The notes under the pieces: generated by a model | Told to the model about the DNA's origin: nothing | The model's input: the letters and a program-made list of their open reading frames with translations, nothing else | The model's database searches: none | DNA from: a bacterium | GTDB taxonomy: Bacteria; Campylobacterota; Campylobacteria; Campylobacterales; Sulfurimonadaceae | Length of the DNA stretch: 64,000 nt | Assembly (NCBI GenBank): GCA_018822665.1 | Contig: JAHJJX010000027.1 | Span: 1-64,000 of the forward strand | Direction: 5' to 3' | Translations under genes and position numbers: made by a program | Part shown: in pieces, positions 38,475 to 48,900 of the stretch | Numbering within the stretch: position 1 is the stretch's first letter | Layout of the letters: every line of letters begins with the position of its first letter

Positions 38475-39308
38475 CTATTTACTCTCACTTTTAATCATCT
38501 CTTCATACATCTTAAAGAGGTATTCAGGGCGTTCTTCAGCATACAGTATCTCTTGTTCAACTACGGTATTGTATTCTTTTATAAGCTTTATTATCGGCAT
38601 GACATCTTGTGAATAGTCACTTTTCATTCTTACTCTTTGTTTTTTGTACAATGCAACATTATTATATTTTTTATCTGAAAAATAACTCTGTATGTTTTTA
38701 GGAATATGCAATTTTTTAGCTTTACATGTAAAACTCTCATAAATATTCATCCCCTCGATGTCAAAATCAAGAAAAAAATGTACGTATTTTGTTTTTAAAA
38801 AAGTTCTTGTAAGCGTATTTGCATACCCCGCCAAATATACAAAATACTCTTCATCAAAGTTATCTGCGAATTGTTCAATATTTAAAAAAGTCTCCCCATT
38901 TTCTATGGCCAAAAAACTCTCTATCTTTTCAAGTTCACTCAAATCATCACTTTGGTAAAGTTTAGCAACTTCACCTCTTCTTTTAACAACTACCACATTG
39001 TCAAAAACTTTCACTATATTTGTTTTAGAGTCACCGCTGTAACGAATATTTTCACTTCGTGTTTCGGCATTTAAAATGTTCACTATATCTTCAAAATTTT
39101 TCACATCAATATCTTGCGTTTGCGATATAAATCTAAAAAACTCTTTTTCATTTTTTATAAAAGTTTTTTCTCTTCTTTTGGCTTGTAAAAAATAAATATT
39201 GTTCTCATCCTGATAAACAACTGCCAATTCACACAACTCTTTTACATTTGAATACACGGGAGTCTCATTTTCAAATAAAAGAGCTTGTCTTAAGATTGAT
39301 TTATTCAT
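38475..39308 (-). CDS. jetD: JetD-like Toprim nuclease subunit
   Basis: A 277-residue protein with a C-terminal Toprim-like region of the DUF2220/JetD type. It has the glutamate in IENGETFLN (~135), then YLAGYANTLTRTFL, the DxD-type FFLDFDIEGMNIYESF (~181), and a late VVEQEIL glutamate (~259). In Wadjet, JetD is the topoisomerase VI-like nuclease that cuts plasmid DNA held by JetABC. It is shorter than typical JetD (about 350-400 residues), lacking part of the N-terminal arm. Unusually it is the first gene of the island, about 8 kb upstream of jetABC. An isolated DUF2220-like gene of another system is possible. It lies 93 bp after dnaE. Confidence 0.65.
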   Translation of the reverse strand: MNKSILRQALLFENETPVYSNVKELCELAVVYQDENNIYFLQAKRREKTFIKNEKEFFRFISQTQDIDVKNFEDIVNILNAETRSENIRYSGDSKTNIVKVFDNVVVVKRRGEVAKLYQSDDLSELEKIESFLAIENGETFLNIEQFADNFDEEYFVYLAGYANTLTRTFLKTKYVHFFLDFDIEGMNIYESFTCKAKKLHIPKNIQSYFSDKKYNNVALYKKQRVRMKSDYSQDVMPIIKLIKEYNTVVEQEILYAEERPEYLFKMYEEMIKSESK

Positions 39309-39401
39309 CTGCTTAAACTTATTTTTTTATACAACACAACGCAACCCTTCTTCCCTTTTCTCAAAAAGAAAACATTGTACTCCATTAAGTTTTATAGAGT
39401 A

Positions 39402-42400
39402 TTAAAACTCAGAAACGATGTCCACATGTTCATTATTTTCCAATGCCGCGATAATTTTACCGTCCACTCGGATGGCTGAATCTATTACAACATTATGGAG
39501 TTTGGAAACCACCGTAATCTTTAGGGCTCTGTTCCCGGGATTTTGTCTTATCAGCAAATACAAATCTTCCAAAACTCTCATATCCGTGTCAAGTCGTACA
39601 CTAAGGTTTAGAGGCTCTTGCGGTGTCTCTCTAATCTCTGTTTTTGTTTTTTTACTCTCTTTTTTCGCTTCTTTGAGCGTCATGATTTTTGTCACGCCGA
39701 TACGGGTAAACATCTCTGTATGGGTGATTTTTACTTTAAAAGCGATGGGTTCGTTTAAGTCCATCTCTTTGAGCTCTTCGAGCTTATCTGAAAAAAGCAT
39801 AATCTCTATATTTCCATGAAAGTCCATCAAACTTACGATTCCAAACGCATTTCCTTTTTTAGAGGTTTTTTTCACTATCTCTTCAACTTTTCCTATAAAA
39901 ATTGCACTTGAGCCGTCTTTTATATTTTCTATCTCTGAAGAGAGCGTGTATGTCAGTTCATCTAAAATCGGTCTGTATTCATCAAGCGGATGTCCTGAAA
40001 CATAAAAACCTAAAGTGTCTTTTTCAAATTCCAAAATCTCTTTTAAAGTATATTCATCCGAATTTTTGAGCGAAAGTTTAACGGTTGTTATTTCCGTATC
40101 ATCACCAAAAAGGCTTCCTACTGCATTTTTTCTGGCAGTTGAAGCATCTTTTGCGGTTTCAACAATAAGTTCGAGTTGGTCCAAAAGTGCTTTTCTGGAA
40201 AATCCAAATCTATCAAAACCGCCTGATTTAATGCTTGATTCTATAAATCTTTTATTTACTTTAGAAGGGTCTATGCGGTTTACAAAATCTTCAAAAGATG
40301 TAAACGCACCCCCCTTTTCTCTTGTCTCTATAATGGAAAAAACAGCAGATTCTCCCACCCCTTTTATGGCGCCTAGCCCAAAAAGAATGATATCTTTATC
40401 ATCTTTAGTTATTGCGGAAAATTCCAAGTAGGAGTCATTGACATCGGGAGGGGAGAGTTCTATCCCCATTCTCCTTACCTCATCGATATACTTGACAACT
40501 TTGTCCGTATTGTCTTTTTCGCTTGAGAGAAGTGCCGCCATAAACTCGTTTGGATAATAGCTTTTGAGCCATGCCGTTTGAAAGGTAATCATGGCATACG
40601 CGGCAGAGTGGGATTTGTTAAAACCGTAACCCGCAAATTTTTCTATCAAATCAAAAAGTTTGGAAGCTTTGGCATAATCATACCCCTGCTTTTGCGCTCC
40701 CGTACTAAACTCATCGTTATAAACGCTCATATCTTTTTTCTTACCCATCGCACGGCGGATAATATCGGAATAGCCAAGAGAAAAACCGCCTATGGTTTGA
40801 ACTATCTGCATAACCTGTTCTTGATAAACGATGACCCCGTAAGTGTTTCCAAGGATAGGTTCCATCGTGTCAAAAGTGTACTCGATTGCTTCACGTCCAT
40901 GCTTCCTCTCGATGAAGCTCTCAAGCATTCCCGATTCCATCGGACCTGGGCGGTAGAGTGCAAGAACGGCGATTAAATCCTCAAAGTTATCCGGTTTGAG
41001 TCTTTTGTTGAGGTCCTGCATTCCCGAACTCTCTATCTGGAACATCCCTATCGTATCGCCGCTTCTGATAACATCATACACCTTCGAATCATTCTCATCT
41101 ATGGTGTGCCAGTCTATATCTCTGTCATAAATTCTTTTTACAAGCTTTATGGCGTTGTCGATTACGTCAAGTGTTTTGAGTCCCAAAAAGTCAAATTTAA
41201 TCAAATCCACGTCTTCAAGATAGTTGAGTGAATACTGCGTTACAAAAGTTGTCTCGCCTGAGGGTTTGTAGATGGGTGTTTTATGCCAAAGTTCTTCGTT
41301 GGAGATAACAACACCCGCGGCATGCATCCCTGAGTTTCGTTTTAAGCCTTCGAGTTTTTTTGCAAATTCCCAAACTCTTGAAGCATTTTCATCCCCTTCT
41401 ATAAGTTCGCGGAGTTTTGGCTCTTTTTGAAAAGCTCCGTCTATCAGCTCACCGTTTTTGGTTTTCCCGTTGAGGGTAATACCAAGCTCATCGGGAATAA
41501 GTTTTGCCATTTTGTCGGCTTGAGAGAGGGGCATGTCCAAAACACGGGCAACATCGCGTATAACCCCTTTTGCCAAAAGTGAACCGAAGGTGATAATCTG
41601 CGCCACCTGATTACGCCCGTATTTTTCAACAACATAGTCGATAATCTCTCCGCGGCGCGCCTGCATAAAGTCCATATCGATATCGGGCATGCTCACACGT
41701 TCAGGATTTAAAAACCGCTCAAAAAGCAGGTCGTATTTCATCGGGTCGATGTCGGTGATGTCGAGCGAATACGCAACAAGACTTCCCGCAGCAGAACCGC
41801 GTCCCGGTCCCACAGCGATTCCCATCTCTTTGGCAACTTTCACAAAATCCCAAACAATGAGCATATATCCCGGAAACTTCATATCGTTAATAATTTTCAT
41901 CTCAAACTCAAGTCTTTCTCTGTACGCATCATGCTTGGCATGTGGAACATGTTTGAGTCTGTTTTCAAGCCCGCGTCTGCAACAAAATATAAAATACTCC
42001 GCATCATTTTTATCGATGGCGCTTTTCCAGATTCTTTTTTCATCTTTTGAAGCATCTCCAAGTAAAGGAGCGTCATCTTCATGGTTTATATCAAGCCCGT
42101 CTTTGTTCGCATACTCGGGGGTAAACTTGAAGTTTGGAGGAGTCGGATCGCCTAGTTTTAACTTTAAATTACATTTATCTACAATCTCTTGGGTATGCTG
42201 CAGAGCTTCGGGTATATCGGCAAAAAGTCTCGCCATCTGCTGGGGTGATTTGAGGTAAAACTCATGTACGGAGTGACGCATGCGGTTTGGGTCATCATAG
42301 AGTTTATTCATCCCTATGCACATAAACGCTTCATGGTACTGAGCATCTCCCGGGTACGTGTAGTGCGTGTCGTTTGTTGCGACTACTTTGATGTTTGTCT

Positions 42401-43013
42401 CTCTCGCAATTTTAAGGACTTGGTCATCAATGAAGAGTTGGTCGCCTATTCCGTGGCGCATAAGTTCCAAATAAAAATCATCTCCAAAAATCTCTTTATA
42501 TTCCAAGGCGGCTTTGAGCGCCCCTTCATACCCTAGAGCGCCATTTTTTACATTTCTGTCATTGGATAGATTGAGGTGCCAGTTCACTTCACCCTGCAAA
42601 CATGCAGAGGTACAGATGAGCCCCTCAGAGTGTTCGCGAAGCTCTTGCTTGTTGATGCGCGGAAAATAATAAAAACCGTCGATAAAGGCTTTGGATGAAA
42701 GGTACATCAGGTTCTCATACCCCTTTTGATTTTTAGCATACAAACAGATGTGAAATCTCTGTTTTGTGCTTTTATCGTCCAGAGTGATTCCGTTATGGAT
42801 ATACCCTTCCATCCCGATAATTGGTTTAATTCCGGCATTTGTCATTTGTTGGTAAAAGTCTATCGCTCCAAACATATTTCCATGGTCCGTCATCGCCACG
42901 GAAGTCATGCCAAGTTCTTTCACCCGACTCACAAGATTTGAAATTTTATTGGCGCCGTCGAGAAGTGAATATTCCGTATGAAGATGTAAATGGGTAAAGG
43001 GTTGAATGCTCAT
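39402..43013 (-). CDS. dnaE: DNA polymerase III alpha subunit
   Basis: A 1203-residue replicative polymerase. The PHP domain opens the protein (HLHTEYSLLDG, then TDHGNMFG). The polymerase catalytic aspartates are in MPDIDMDF (~445). The finger region and helix-hairpin-helix (GLGAIKGVGESAV, ~900) and the C-terminal OB fold (~1000-1090) follow. Length and order are those of the standard DnaE1. It is a housekeeping anchor: the defence island begins right after its stop. Confidence 0.97.
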   Translation of the reverse strand: MSIQPFTHLHLHTEYSLLDGANKISNLVSRVKELGMTSVAMTDHGNMFGAIDFYQQMTNAGIKPIIGMEGYIHNGITLDDKSTKQRFHICLYAKNQKGYENLMYLSSKAFIDGFYYFPRINKQELREHSEGLICTSACLQGEVNWHLNLSNDRNVKNGALGYEGALKAALEYKEIFGDDFYLELMRHGIGDQLFIDDQVLKIARETNIKVVATNDTHYTYPGDAQYHEAFMCIGMNKLYDDPNRMRHSVHEFYLKSPQQMARLFADIPEALQHTQEIVDKCNLKLKLGDPTPPNFKFTPEYANKDGLDINHEDDAPLLGDASKDEKRIWKSAIDKNDAEYFIFCCRRGLENRLKHVPHAKHDAYRERLEFEMKIINDMKFPGYMLIVWDFVKVAKEMGIAVGPGRGSAAGSLVAYSLDITDIDPMKYDLLFERFLNPERVSMPDIDMDFMQARRGEIIDYVVEKYGRNQVAQIITFGSLLAKGVIRDVARVLDMPLSQADKMAKLIPDELGITLNGKTKNGELIDGAFQKEPKLRELIEGDENASRVWEFAKKLEGLKRNSGMHAAGVVISNEELWHKTPIYKPSGETTFVTQYSLNYLEDVDLIKFDFLGLKTLDVIDNAIKLVKRIYDRDIDWHTIDENDSKVYDVIRSGDTIGMFQIESSGMQDLNKRLKPDNFEDLIAVLALYRPGPMESGMLESFIERKHGREAIEYTFDTMEPILGNTYGVIVYQEQVMQIVQTIGGFSLGYSDIIRRAMGKKKDMSVYNDEFSTGAQKQGYDYAKASKLFDLIEKFAGYGFNKSHSAAYAMITFQTAWLKSYYPNEFMAALLSSEKDNTDKVVKYIDEVRRMGIELSPPDVNDSYLEFSAITKDDKDIILFGLGAIKGVGESAVFSIIETREKGGAFTSFEDFVNRIDPSKVNKRFIESSIKSGGFDRFGFSRKALLDQLELIVETAKDASTARKNAVGSLFGDDTEITTVKLSLKNSDEYTLKEILEFEKDTLGFYVSGHPLDEYRPILDELTYTLSSEIENIKDGSSAIFIGKVEEIVKKTSKKGNAFGIVSLMDFHGNIEIMLFSDKLEELKEMDLNEPIAFKVKITHTEMFTRIGVTKIMTLKEAKKESKKTKTEIRETPQEPLNLSVRLDTDMRVLEDLYLLIRQNPGNRALKITVVSKLHNVVIDSAIRVDGKIIAALENNEHVDIVSEF
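41937..41947 (-). repeat. Copy of TTCCACATGCC
   Basis: Full 11-mer inside dnaE, read as V-P-H-A-K. Confidence 0.8.
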
Positions 43014-43115
43014 AATGATTGCCTATGGATAATATGGATAAAAAGTTTTTTATTTAAATTGATTTTTGATTATAGTAAAAATCACTTGAGGGGGAGTTTA
43101 TGGAATTTATTTATA

Positions 43116-43145
43116 TTCCACATGCAAAGCTCTCGGCATGTGGAA
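43116..43145. terminator. Inverted pair of the motif forming a hairpin after a GGDEF gene
   Basis: Two copies face each other: TTCCACATGC at 43116-43125 and GCATGTGGAA at 43136-43145 form a perfect 10-bp stem with a 10-base loop. The right arm is a full 11-mer (43135-43145). The hairpin starts 6 bp after the stop of the minus-strand GGDEF gene and before dnaE, where a transcription terminator or attenuator would be expected. The downstream T-run is poor. Confidence 0.65.
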
Positions 43146-43151
43146 ATACAA

Positions 43152-45005
43152 TTACTTTTTAGAAATTACACAATTTCTTCCGGAATTTTTTGCGATATAA
43201 AGCATATCGTCACACTTTTTCGTCAGGCTCTCAAGCGTGTCGTTCTCATGAAATTGCGCAACTCCGAAACTGCATGTAACTTTATTGACGCCGCTGAAAA
43301 TATATTCATGAATTATTTTACGAAGTTTTTCGGCAAAAGCTTCCGTTTGGAGGAGGTCTGTGTGGGAAATAATCATAAACTCTTCCCCTCCCCATCTTGC
43401 AAACACATCCACATCCCGTACATGCACACTTACAAGAGAGCTAAGTTCTTTTAGCACCAAATCTCCTACATCGTGTCCATAATTATCGTTAATATTCTTA
43501 AAATGGTCAATATCAAACATTATGAGAGAAAACACCTCTTTATACCGTGAAGAGCGTTCTATCTCTTTTTTTAAAAAGAAATTAAAACTGCCGCGGTTAT
43601 AAATATGCGTCAGCTCATCATAATTTGCACGTTCGGAAAGTGTTTCCTGCTCTTTTAATTCATCCGTAATATCTCTAAAGATAATAAAGCTGTATCCGTT
43701 GTCTTTAAATTTTTCTATGGAGAGTCCAAAAATTTTTACGCTGTTTTGGGCAGAGTCGAACATTTTCACTTTGTGTTTTTTATCCGGATTTTTTTGCATA
43801 TATACCGCCCAGTTATACCCTTGAACTTCTCTGGAGAGGTATCCCTCTTCTTCAATAAAATAATCACACACACAATCATGTCGGGAAGTAAAATCTTTGA
43901 AGCTTTTATAGCCAAAAAATTTCAGCAAAGCATCATTTGCGTCTTTTATTTTAACTCCATCGGTTACGATAAGCATCTCTCTTTGAATGTTTATCAGTCC
44001 GCGGGCATAAGATTTTTGACGGATTTGTCTAATGGTAAAGATATAAACAAAAAGACTCAAAAGTGAAGCAAGAAAAATTTCTGTAATGAGCTCTTCCCTG
44101 AAATGGCTTATGGGCGTGTTTGTGATATCTGCTAGCAAATAACTGACATGTTTGCCCTCAATGTCATAAACAGGTTTTATAACGACGGCATAACTCTCCC
44201 CTTTATACTGATAATCCAAAACTTTTTCTGCATCCTCCCGCAATGCCCTGCCAAACTCTTGTAGTTTTACAATATATTCTAAACGCCTCTCATCCATACT
44301 GTCGTGTTTCAATGATTTTATATAATAAAAAGGCTGCTTTGCTATTGAAATTTTGCTATAACGTTTTGTTATCACATCCGGTTTTACAACATCTTCGATG
44401 TATTTTGCTTTCAACACCAACATATATTTATTGCCGTAAAACTTTTTCATTTGCTTGATTAAGGCATCAAAACCTATGCTGTACTCATAGCTTCCTACAA
44501 AATCTCCCTCATAAAAAAGAGGATATTGAAAACGAAAAGATTCTTTGTAGGCTCCAATCTCCAAGCCTTTTTGATACAAAAATTCTTCTTTCATTTTTTG
44601 TAAAGAGTAACGAAATTTATAAATAGGGTCATCATGTTTTGAGATTTGATGAAACCTTAAAAGAGAATATCCCTCTTTATCAAAGATATGAAAACCCTCC
44701 AAAGATTCCAGCTTTTTATTATTATAAAAATTTATAAAAGATTCTAATAGGTTTTCTCTAATCTCATCTCTTTTCTCAATACTTGCACCGTTACTTTGCT
44801 TCACAAGTTCTGCAAGTTTGTCCGCATACTGGGCATGAAAATTATCATTTGCCAACTCGTAGGTCTCAAGAGAAGTAAAATAGGAGTTTTGAACTAAAGT
44901 AAGTGTATTTTGATGATAAATATCTACCTTATCCACATGCAGTCCATAAAAATAAAATCCTATGATTACTTCATATATAATAAAAAATATCAGGTAGTAA
45001 CGCAT
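43152..45005 (-). CDS. Membrane diguanylate cyclase with Cache-like sensor
   Basis: A 617-residue protein. It has a transmembrane helix at ~3-22, a large periplasmic sensor (~23-305) of double-Cache type, a second helix at ~306-325, a PAS-like segment (~335-440) and a GGDEF domain (~455-615). The signature RWGGEEF is intact (GGEEF), and a FDIDHFKNINDNYGHDVGD metal-binding segment is present, so it should make c-di-GMP. No EAL domain follows. It is divergent from the PhnD-like gene with 73 bp between them, so the two promoters are close. Confidence 0.87.
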   Translation of the reverse strand: MRYYLIFFIIYEVIIGFYFYGLHVDKVDIYHQNTLTLVQNSYFTSLETYELANDNFHAQYADKLAELVKQSNGASIEKRDEIRENLLESFINFYNNKKLESLEGFHIFDKEGYSLLRFHQISKHDDPIYKFRYSLQKMKEEFLYQKGLEIGAYKESFRFQYPLFYEGDFVGSYEYSIGFDALIKQMKKFYGNKYMLVLKAKYIEDVVKPDVITKRYSKISIAKQPFYYIKSLKHDSMDERRLEYIVKLQEFGRALREDAEKVLDYQYKGESYAVVIKPVYDIEGKHVSYLLADITNTPISHFREELITEIFLASLLSLFVYIFTIRQIRQKSYARGLINIQREMLIVTDGVKIKDANDALLKFFGYKSFKDFTSRHDCVCDYFIEEEGYLSREVQGYNWAVYMQKNPDKKHKVKMFDSAQNSVKIFGLSIEKFKDNGYSFIIFRDITDELKEQETLSERANYDELTHIYNRGSFNFFLKKEIERSSRYKEVFSLIMFDIDHFKNINDNYGHDVGDLVLKELSSLVSVHVRDVDVFARWGGEEFMIISHTDLLQTEAFAEKLRKIIHEYIFSGVNKVTCSFGVAQFHENDTLESLTKKCDDMLYIAKNSGRNCVISKK

Positions 45006-45078
45006 ACTGCTCCTTCTCTGTTAAAGAACTTTACAGATATTTACTTTACTTTAACATAAAACAGTTTATTATTTACAG

Positions 45079-45909
45079 ATGAAAGCAATTATATTAATCC
45101 TTTTTTTACTGTTACAGTTGAGCGCCTCAGAGAAGCTGGTTTTTGGTGTGATTTCTACCGTCCAAAGTAAGATTATGCACAAAAATCTCCAACCGCTTTT
45201 AGTATACCTTGAAAATGTTACGGGAAAAACCATAGAATTTCAAACAGGGTATGACTACAAAGATACTATCAATAAATTTGCAGACGGCACCTTTGATTTT
45301 GGCTACATCGGCCCCTCCCCTTACATACTGGCAAAGGAAATAAATCCACATGCCCTCAAAATTCTTGCAGGGATTAAAAATAAAGAGGGTGAATACTTTC
45401 AAAGTGTTATCGTAAGTAAAAAAGGCTCCTCTCTTGTAAAACTGAGCGATTTAAAAAATCGCAGTTTTGCTTTTGGTTCTCCCAACTCTACCCTTTCTTA
45501 TTATATTCCTATGGATATGCTTCTGCAAAACGGTGTTCTCAAAGAACTCAAACGATACGATTTTCTTGGCAGACATGACAAGGTTGCGCAGTATGTGATT
45601 ATGGGAAAATATGACGCAGGTGCAATCAAACATTCAGTAGCCGACGAATATTCAAGATACCTTCAAGTTATTGAAAAAAGTAAACCCTTTGCAGATTTTA
45701 TGATTGTTGCAAATACAGCCATGGACAAAGACCTGACAAAGAAAATACAAAATGCACTTCTTGAATTAAAAGACCCGGATATTCTTAGAAGCATGAAAAG
45801 TTCAGCCATTGGATTTGAGTTAAGACAAGAGAGTGATTATGATGAATTAAAACGTATCATGCAAAATGTTTCTTCTCATAAATATTATGAAGGCGGTAGT
45901 TTTGAATAA
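45079..45909 (+). CDS. PhnD-like periplasmic binding protein
   Basis: A 276-residue protein with a signal peptide (MKAIILILFLLLQLSAS) and the PhnD/phosphate-type fold: FGVISTVQSKIMHKNLQPLLVYLE, FDFGYIGPSPYILA and SFAFGSPNSTLSYYIPM. The family binds phosphonate, phosphite or other oxyanions in the periplasm. No ABC permease or ATPase is nearby. Instead it overlaps the start of a giant c-di-GMP sensor, so it more likely serves as a solute sensor than as a transporter part. The ligand is unknown. Confidence 0.82.
   Translation: MKAIILILFLLLQLSASEKLVFGVISTVQSKIMHKNLQPLLVYLENVTGKTIEFQTGYDYKDTINKFADGTFDFGYIGPSPYILAKEINPHALKILAGIKNKEGEYFQSVIVSKKGSSLVKLSDLKNRSFAFGSPNSTLSYYIPMDMLLQNGVLKELKRYDFLGRHDKVAQYVIMGKYDAGAIKHSVADEYSRYLQVIEKSKPFADFMIVANTAMDKDLTKKIQNALLELKDPDILRSMKSSAIGFELRQESDYDELKRIMQNVSSHKYYEGGSFE
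45344..45354 (+). repeat. Copy of ATCCACATGCC
   Basis: Ten of eleven bases, in the PhnD-like gene, read as N-P-H-A. Confidence 0.7.
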
Positions 45910-48900
45910 AATTATTAATGCATCCGACATTATGAATACACATATAGTTTGTATAGAGCCGGAAGCTCCTTTGCAAAGGGTTGCGCTTAAGATGCAAAAT
46001 AATAGCATCAGCTCCATTTTAATCTGCCAAGACAATCTTCCCATGGGGATAATTACACAAAGAGATATGCTGAATTTCATTCTTCATCAAGAAGAAGGCA
46101 CTTGCGGTGAAACAGCGCGTGACATTATGAGTTCGCCTCTGCATAGCTTAAACACAAATACAGATTATAAAGATGTCTATGCCTACATGCTAGAGCATAC
46201 GATACGCCATCTTTTGATAGTTGACAAAAACGGCACCGCGGCGGGAGTAATTACGGAGAGTGATTTTTTACAGCACTTATCTCCCGAACAGCTTCTTGCG
46301 ATTAAAGAGATTTCAAATGTGATGACAACGAATGCTTTTACCTGCTCCTCTGAAGAAAGCGTGAAATTTGCTTTTGACATTATGAAAAAAAATCGTATTG
46401 AGAGTCTGATTATAGAAAAAGATTCCAAACCTGTGGGGATTATAAGTGAAAGTGACTCGCTCAAACTGATTCAACAAGGCAGCGACATTCTTCATCAACC
46501 GATAAAAAACTTTATGAGCACACCTGTTATAAGCATTCATTACAGACAAACAGTGATTAATGCACAAACAATCATGGCCGAAAATCAGATAAGAAGAATA
46601 GTCGTAGTGGATAATGAGGGGAAAATCAAAGGGATGGCAACGCGTCATGATTTGATTAAAAATATACCCGATTATTATGTAGAATTATTGCACGATATGC
46701 TTAAACATCAAAAAAAAGTTATCACAAAAACTCAAAAAAAACTTGATGAAAAACTTATCTTTGAAAATGCCGTATTTTCACTTCCACATGCCGTTATTTT
46801 TGTAACCGACAGAGAAGGTATGATTCAGTTTGTAAATATAAAACACAATAATCTCTCCACTCCTTTGGAGCTTCAAGAGGGTGATGACGTCACTTCACTG
46901 ACACATCCTCTTTTTAGCTTGTTTGAAGAGAGCTCTTGGAAAGAAAAGGTTGAGAAGGAGAAAACGCTTACTCAAATCTTAAAACTGCCAAGCACAATCG
47001 GGGAGAATAACTCTTATTTTGAAACAAGTATCTCCGGAATCTATGCCAACAAAGAATTGGCTGATGGCTATATCTTTATTGCCAGAGATATCTCATCGAC
47101 ACAAAAGATGCAGGATGAACTGCGACATATAGGTGAAAAGCTCAACGATGCCTATAAGGCAGCCAATATAGGAAACTGGGAGCTTGATGCCAAGACTCTG
47201 GAAGCTTTTTGGTCGGATGAGGTTTGTGATATTTTTGGTATTGAACGCGAAACATTGGGCAGTCCAAGATTTTTAAGCAATCTGGTGCGTCCGGAGGACT
47301 TTGCGGTGATAGAAAAATCACTCATGTCTGCCATCAAAAAAGGGACAAAGCATCATATGGTGTATGAAATTCATCGTCCAAGTGATAATCAGACCCGTTG
47401 GGTTGAATGCAGGGCAAACAGAGAGCTTGATGAAAACGGCAACCCAAAATCACTCATCGGAACCATCCAAGATGTAAGCACTCGAGAAAAATCGGAAAAA
47501 AATATTATCCATCTTAATGACCTTCTTAAATCTATTCGAAACATTAGTCAGCTCATGATAAAAGAGAGTAAACAAGAGACTCTGCTTCAAAAAATATGTG
47601 ATGAGATAGTTCATGTCAGCCATTTTCATGGAGCTTGGGTATTGCTTCACGGCAATGATACTCAAGAGTTTTACAGTGCAGGTTTTACAGATGCGCAAGT
47701 AAGTGAAGTAAAAAACAATCTTCAAAAAAACATCATTCCGCATTGTTGTCTTTTAGAAGACAATTTCCTAAGCATACATGAAAATCAAAGTGAAGATTGC
47801 CGTAGCTGTCCTTTGGCACTCAACGATGAAAGCAAAATTGCTATCACTTCACCGCTTCTTTATAATAATATACGGTTTGGACATTTTGGGTTGGCTGTTC
47901 CTTCGCAAATCATAGATAACGATGAACACCGGCAGCTTATTAAAGAGCTCGCGAACGACATATCTTTTAGTCTTTTTAACATTTACAAAAATAGCAGCTA
48001 CGAGAAAACCCAAAGGCGTTATCGTTCCCTCATAGAAAATTCAAATGATTGTATCTATATTCATACTCTAGAGGGTATTATAATAGATGTAAATCCAGCC
48101 CTTGAAAAGCTTCACGGCATCTCCAGAGAGCACCTTATCGGTCAAAATATAAAGAATTTTTATAAACCCCAACAGCTTGAAATGGCAAACTTGCATTTTG
48201 CAGAGATACAAAAAACAGGTCACATTAGTTTTGAGATGGAACTTTTAAAAATGGACGGTACTCCGTTTAATGCCGAATTAGTCGCAAACCTTGTTGAACT
48301 TGACGGTGAAAACGTAATTCAAGGCTCTTTGCGAGATGTAACAAAACGGTATGAAGCGGAAAACAAGGCCAGAGAAAGTGAGAATTCAATGGTGATGGCT
48401 TTAGAGGGTGCCGGTCATGGCATGTGGGATTGGAACTATCAAACCGGAAAAACATTCTTTTCACACCAGTATAAGGCTATGCTTGGTTACAAAGATGATG
48501 AATTATCCGATGATTATGATTCTTGGCTGCATTTGCTTCATCCTCAAGACAGGCAAAATACTTTAAATATACTCAGCGAATTTTTAAAAAACAAAGAACA
48601 GACTCTGAGTGTAGTCTTTAGAATGTATTGCAAAAATGGCAGTTATAAGTGGATATTATCCAAAGGAAATATTGTTAGTTATGATAATAACTCTCAACCG
48701 CTTCGCATCATAGGAACCCATACGGATATTACCGAGCAAAAAAAAGTAGAAAATGCTTTACAAGAAAATGAACGCCTGCTGAGGCAATCGGCTACAGTAT
48801 TTGAAAACACTTCAGAAGGGGTGATAATTTCCAATGCGCATAACATTATCATTGACGTGAATGATGCATTTTATACGATTACAGGAAGAACGAAAGAGGA

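Noticed and set aside
39420-39429. Further motif copies at 39420, 30793, 44932 and 58794
   Set aside because: They match only 7-9 bases of the 11-mer and were not counted among the exact 9-mers.
45866-45901. ATG starts at 45866 and 45887 for the giant sensor
   Set aside because: Neither has a Shine-Dalgarno sequence; the TTG at 45902 has a good one and the CBS similarity begins right after it. The choice remains uncertain.
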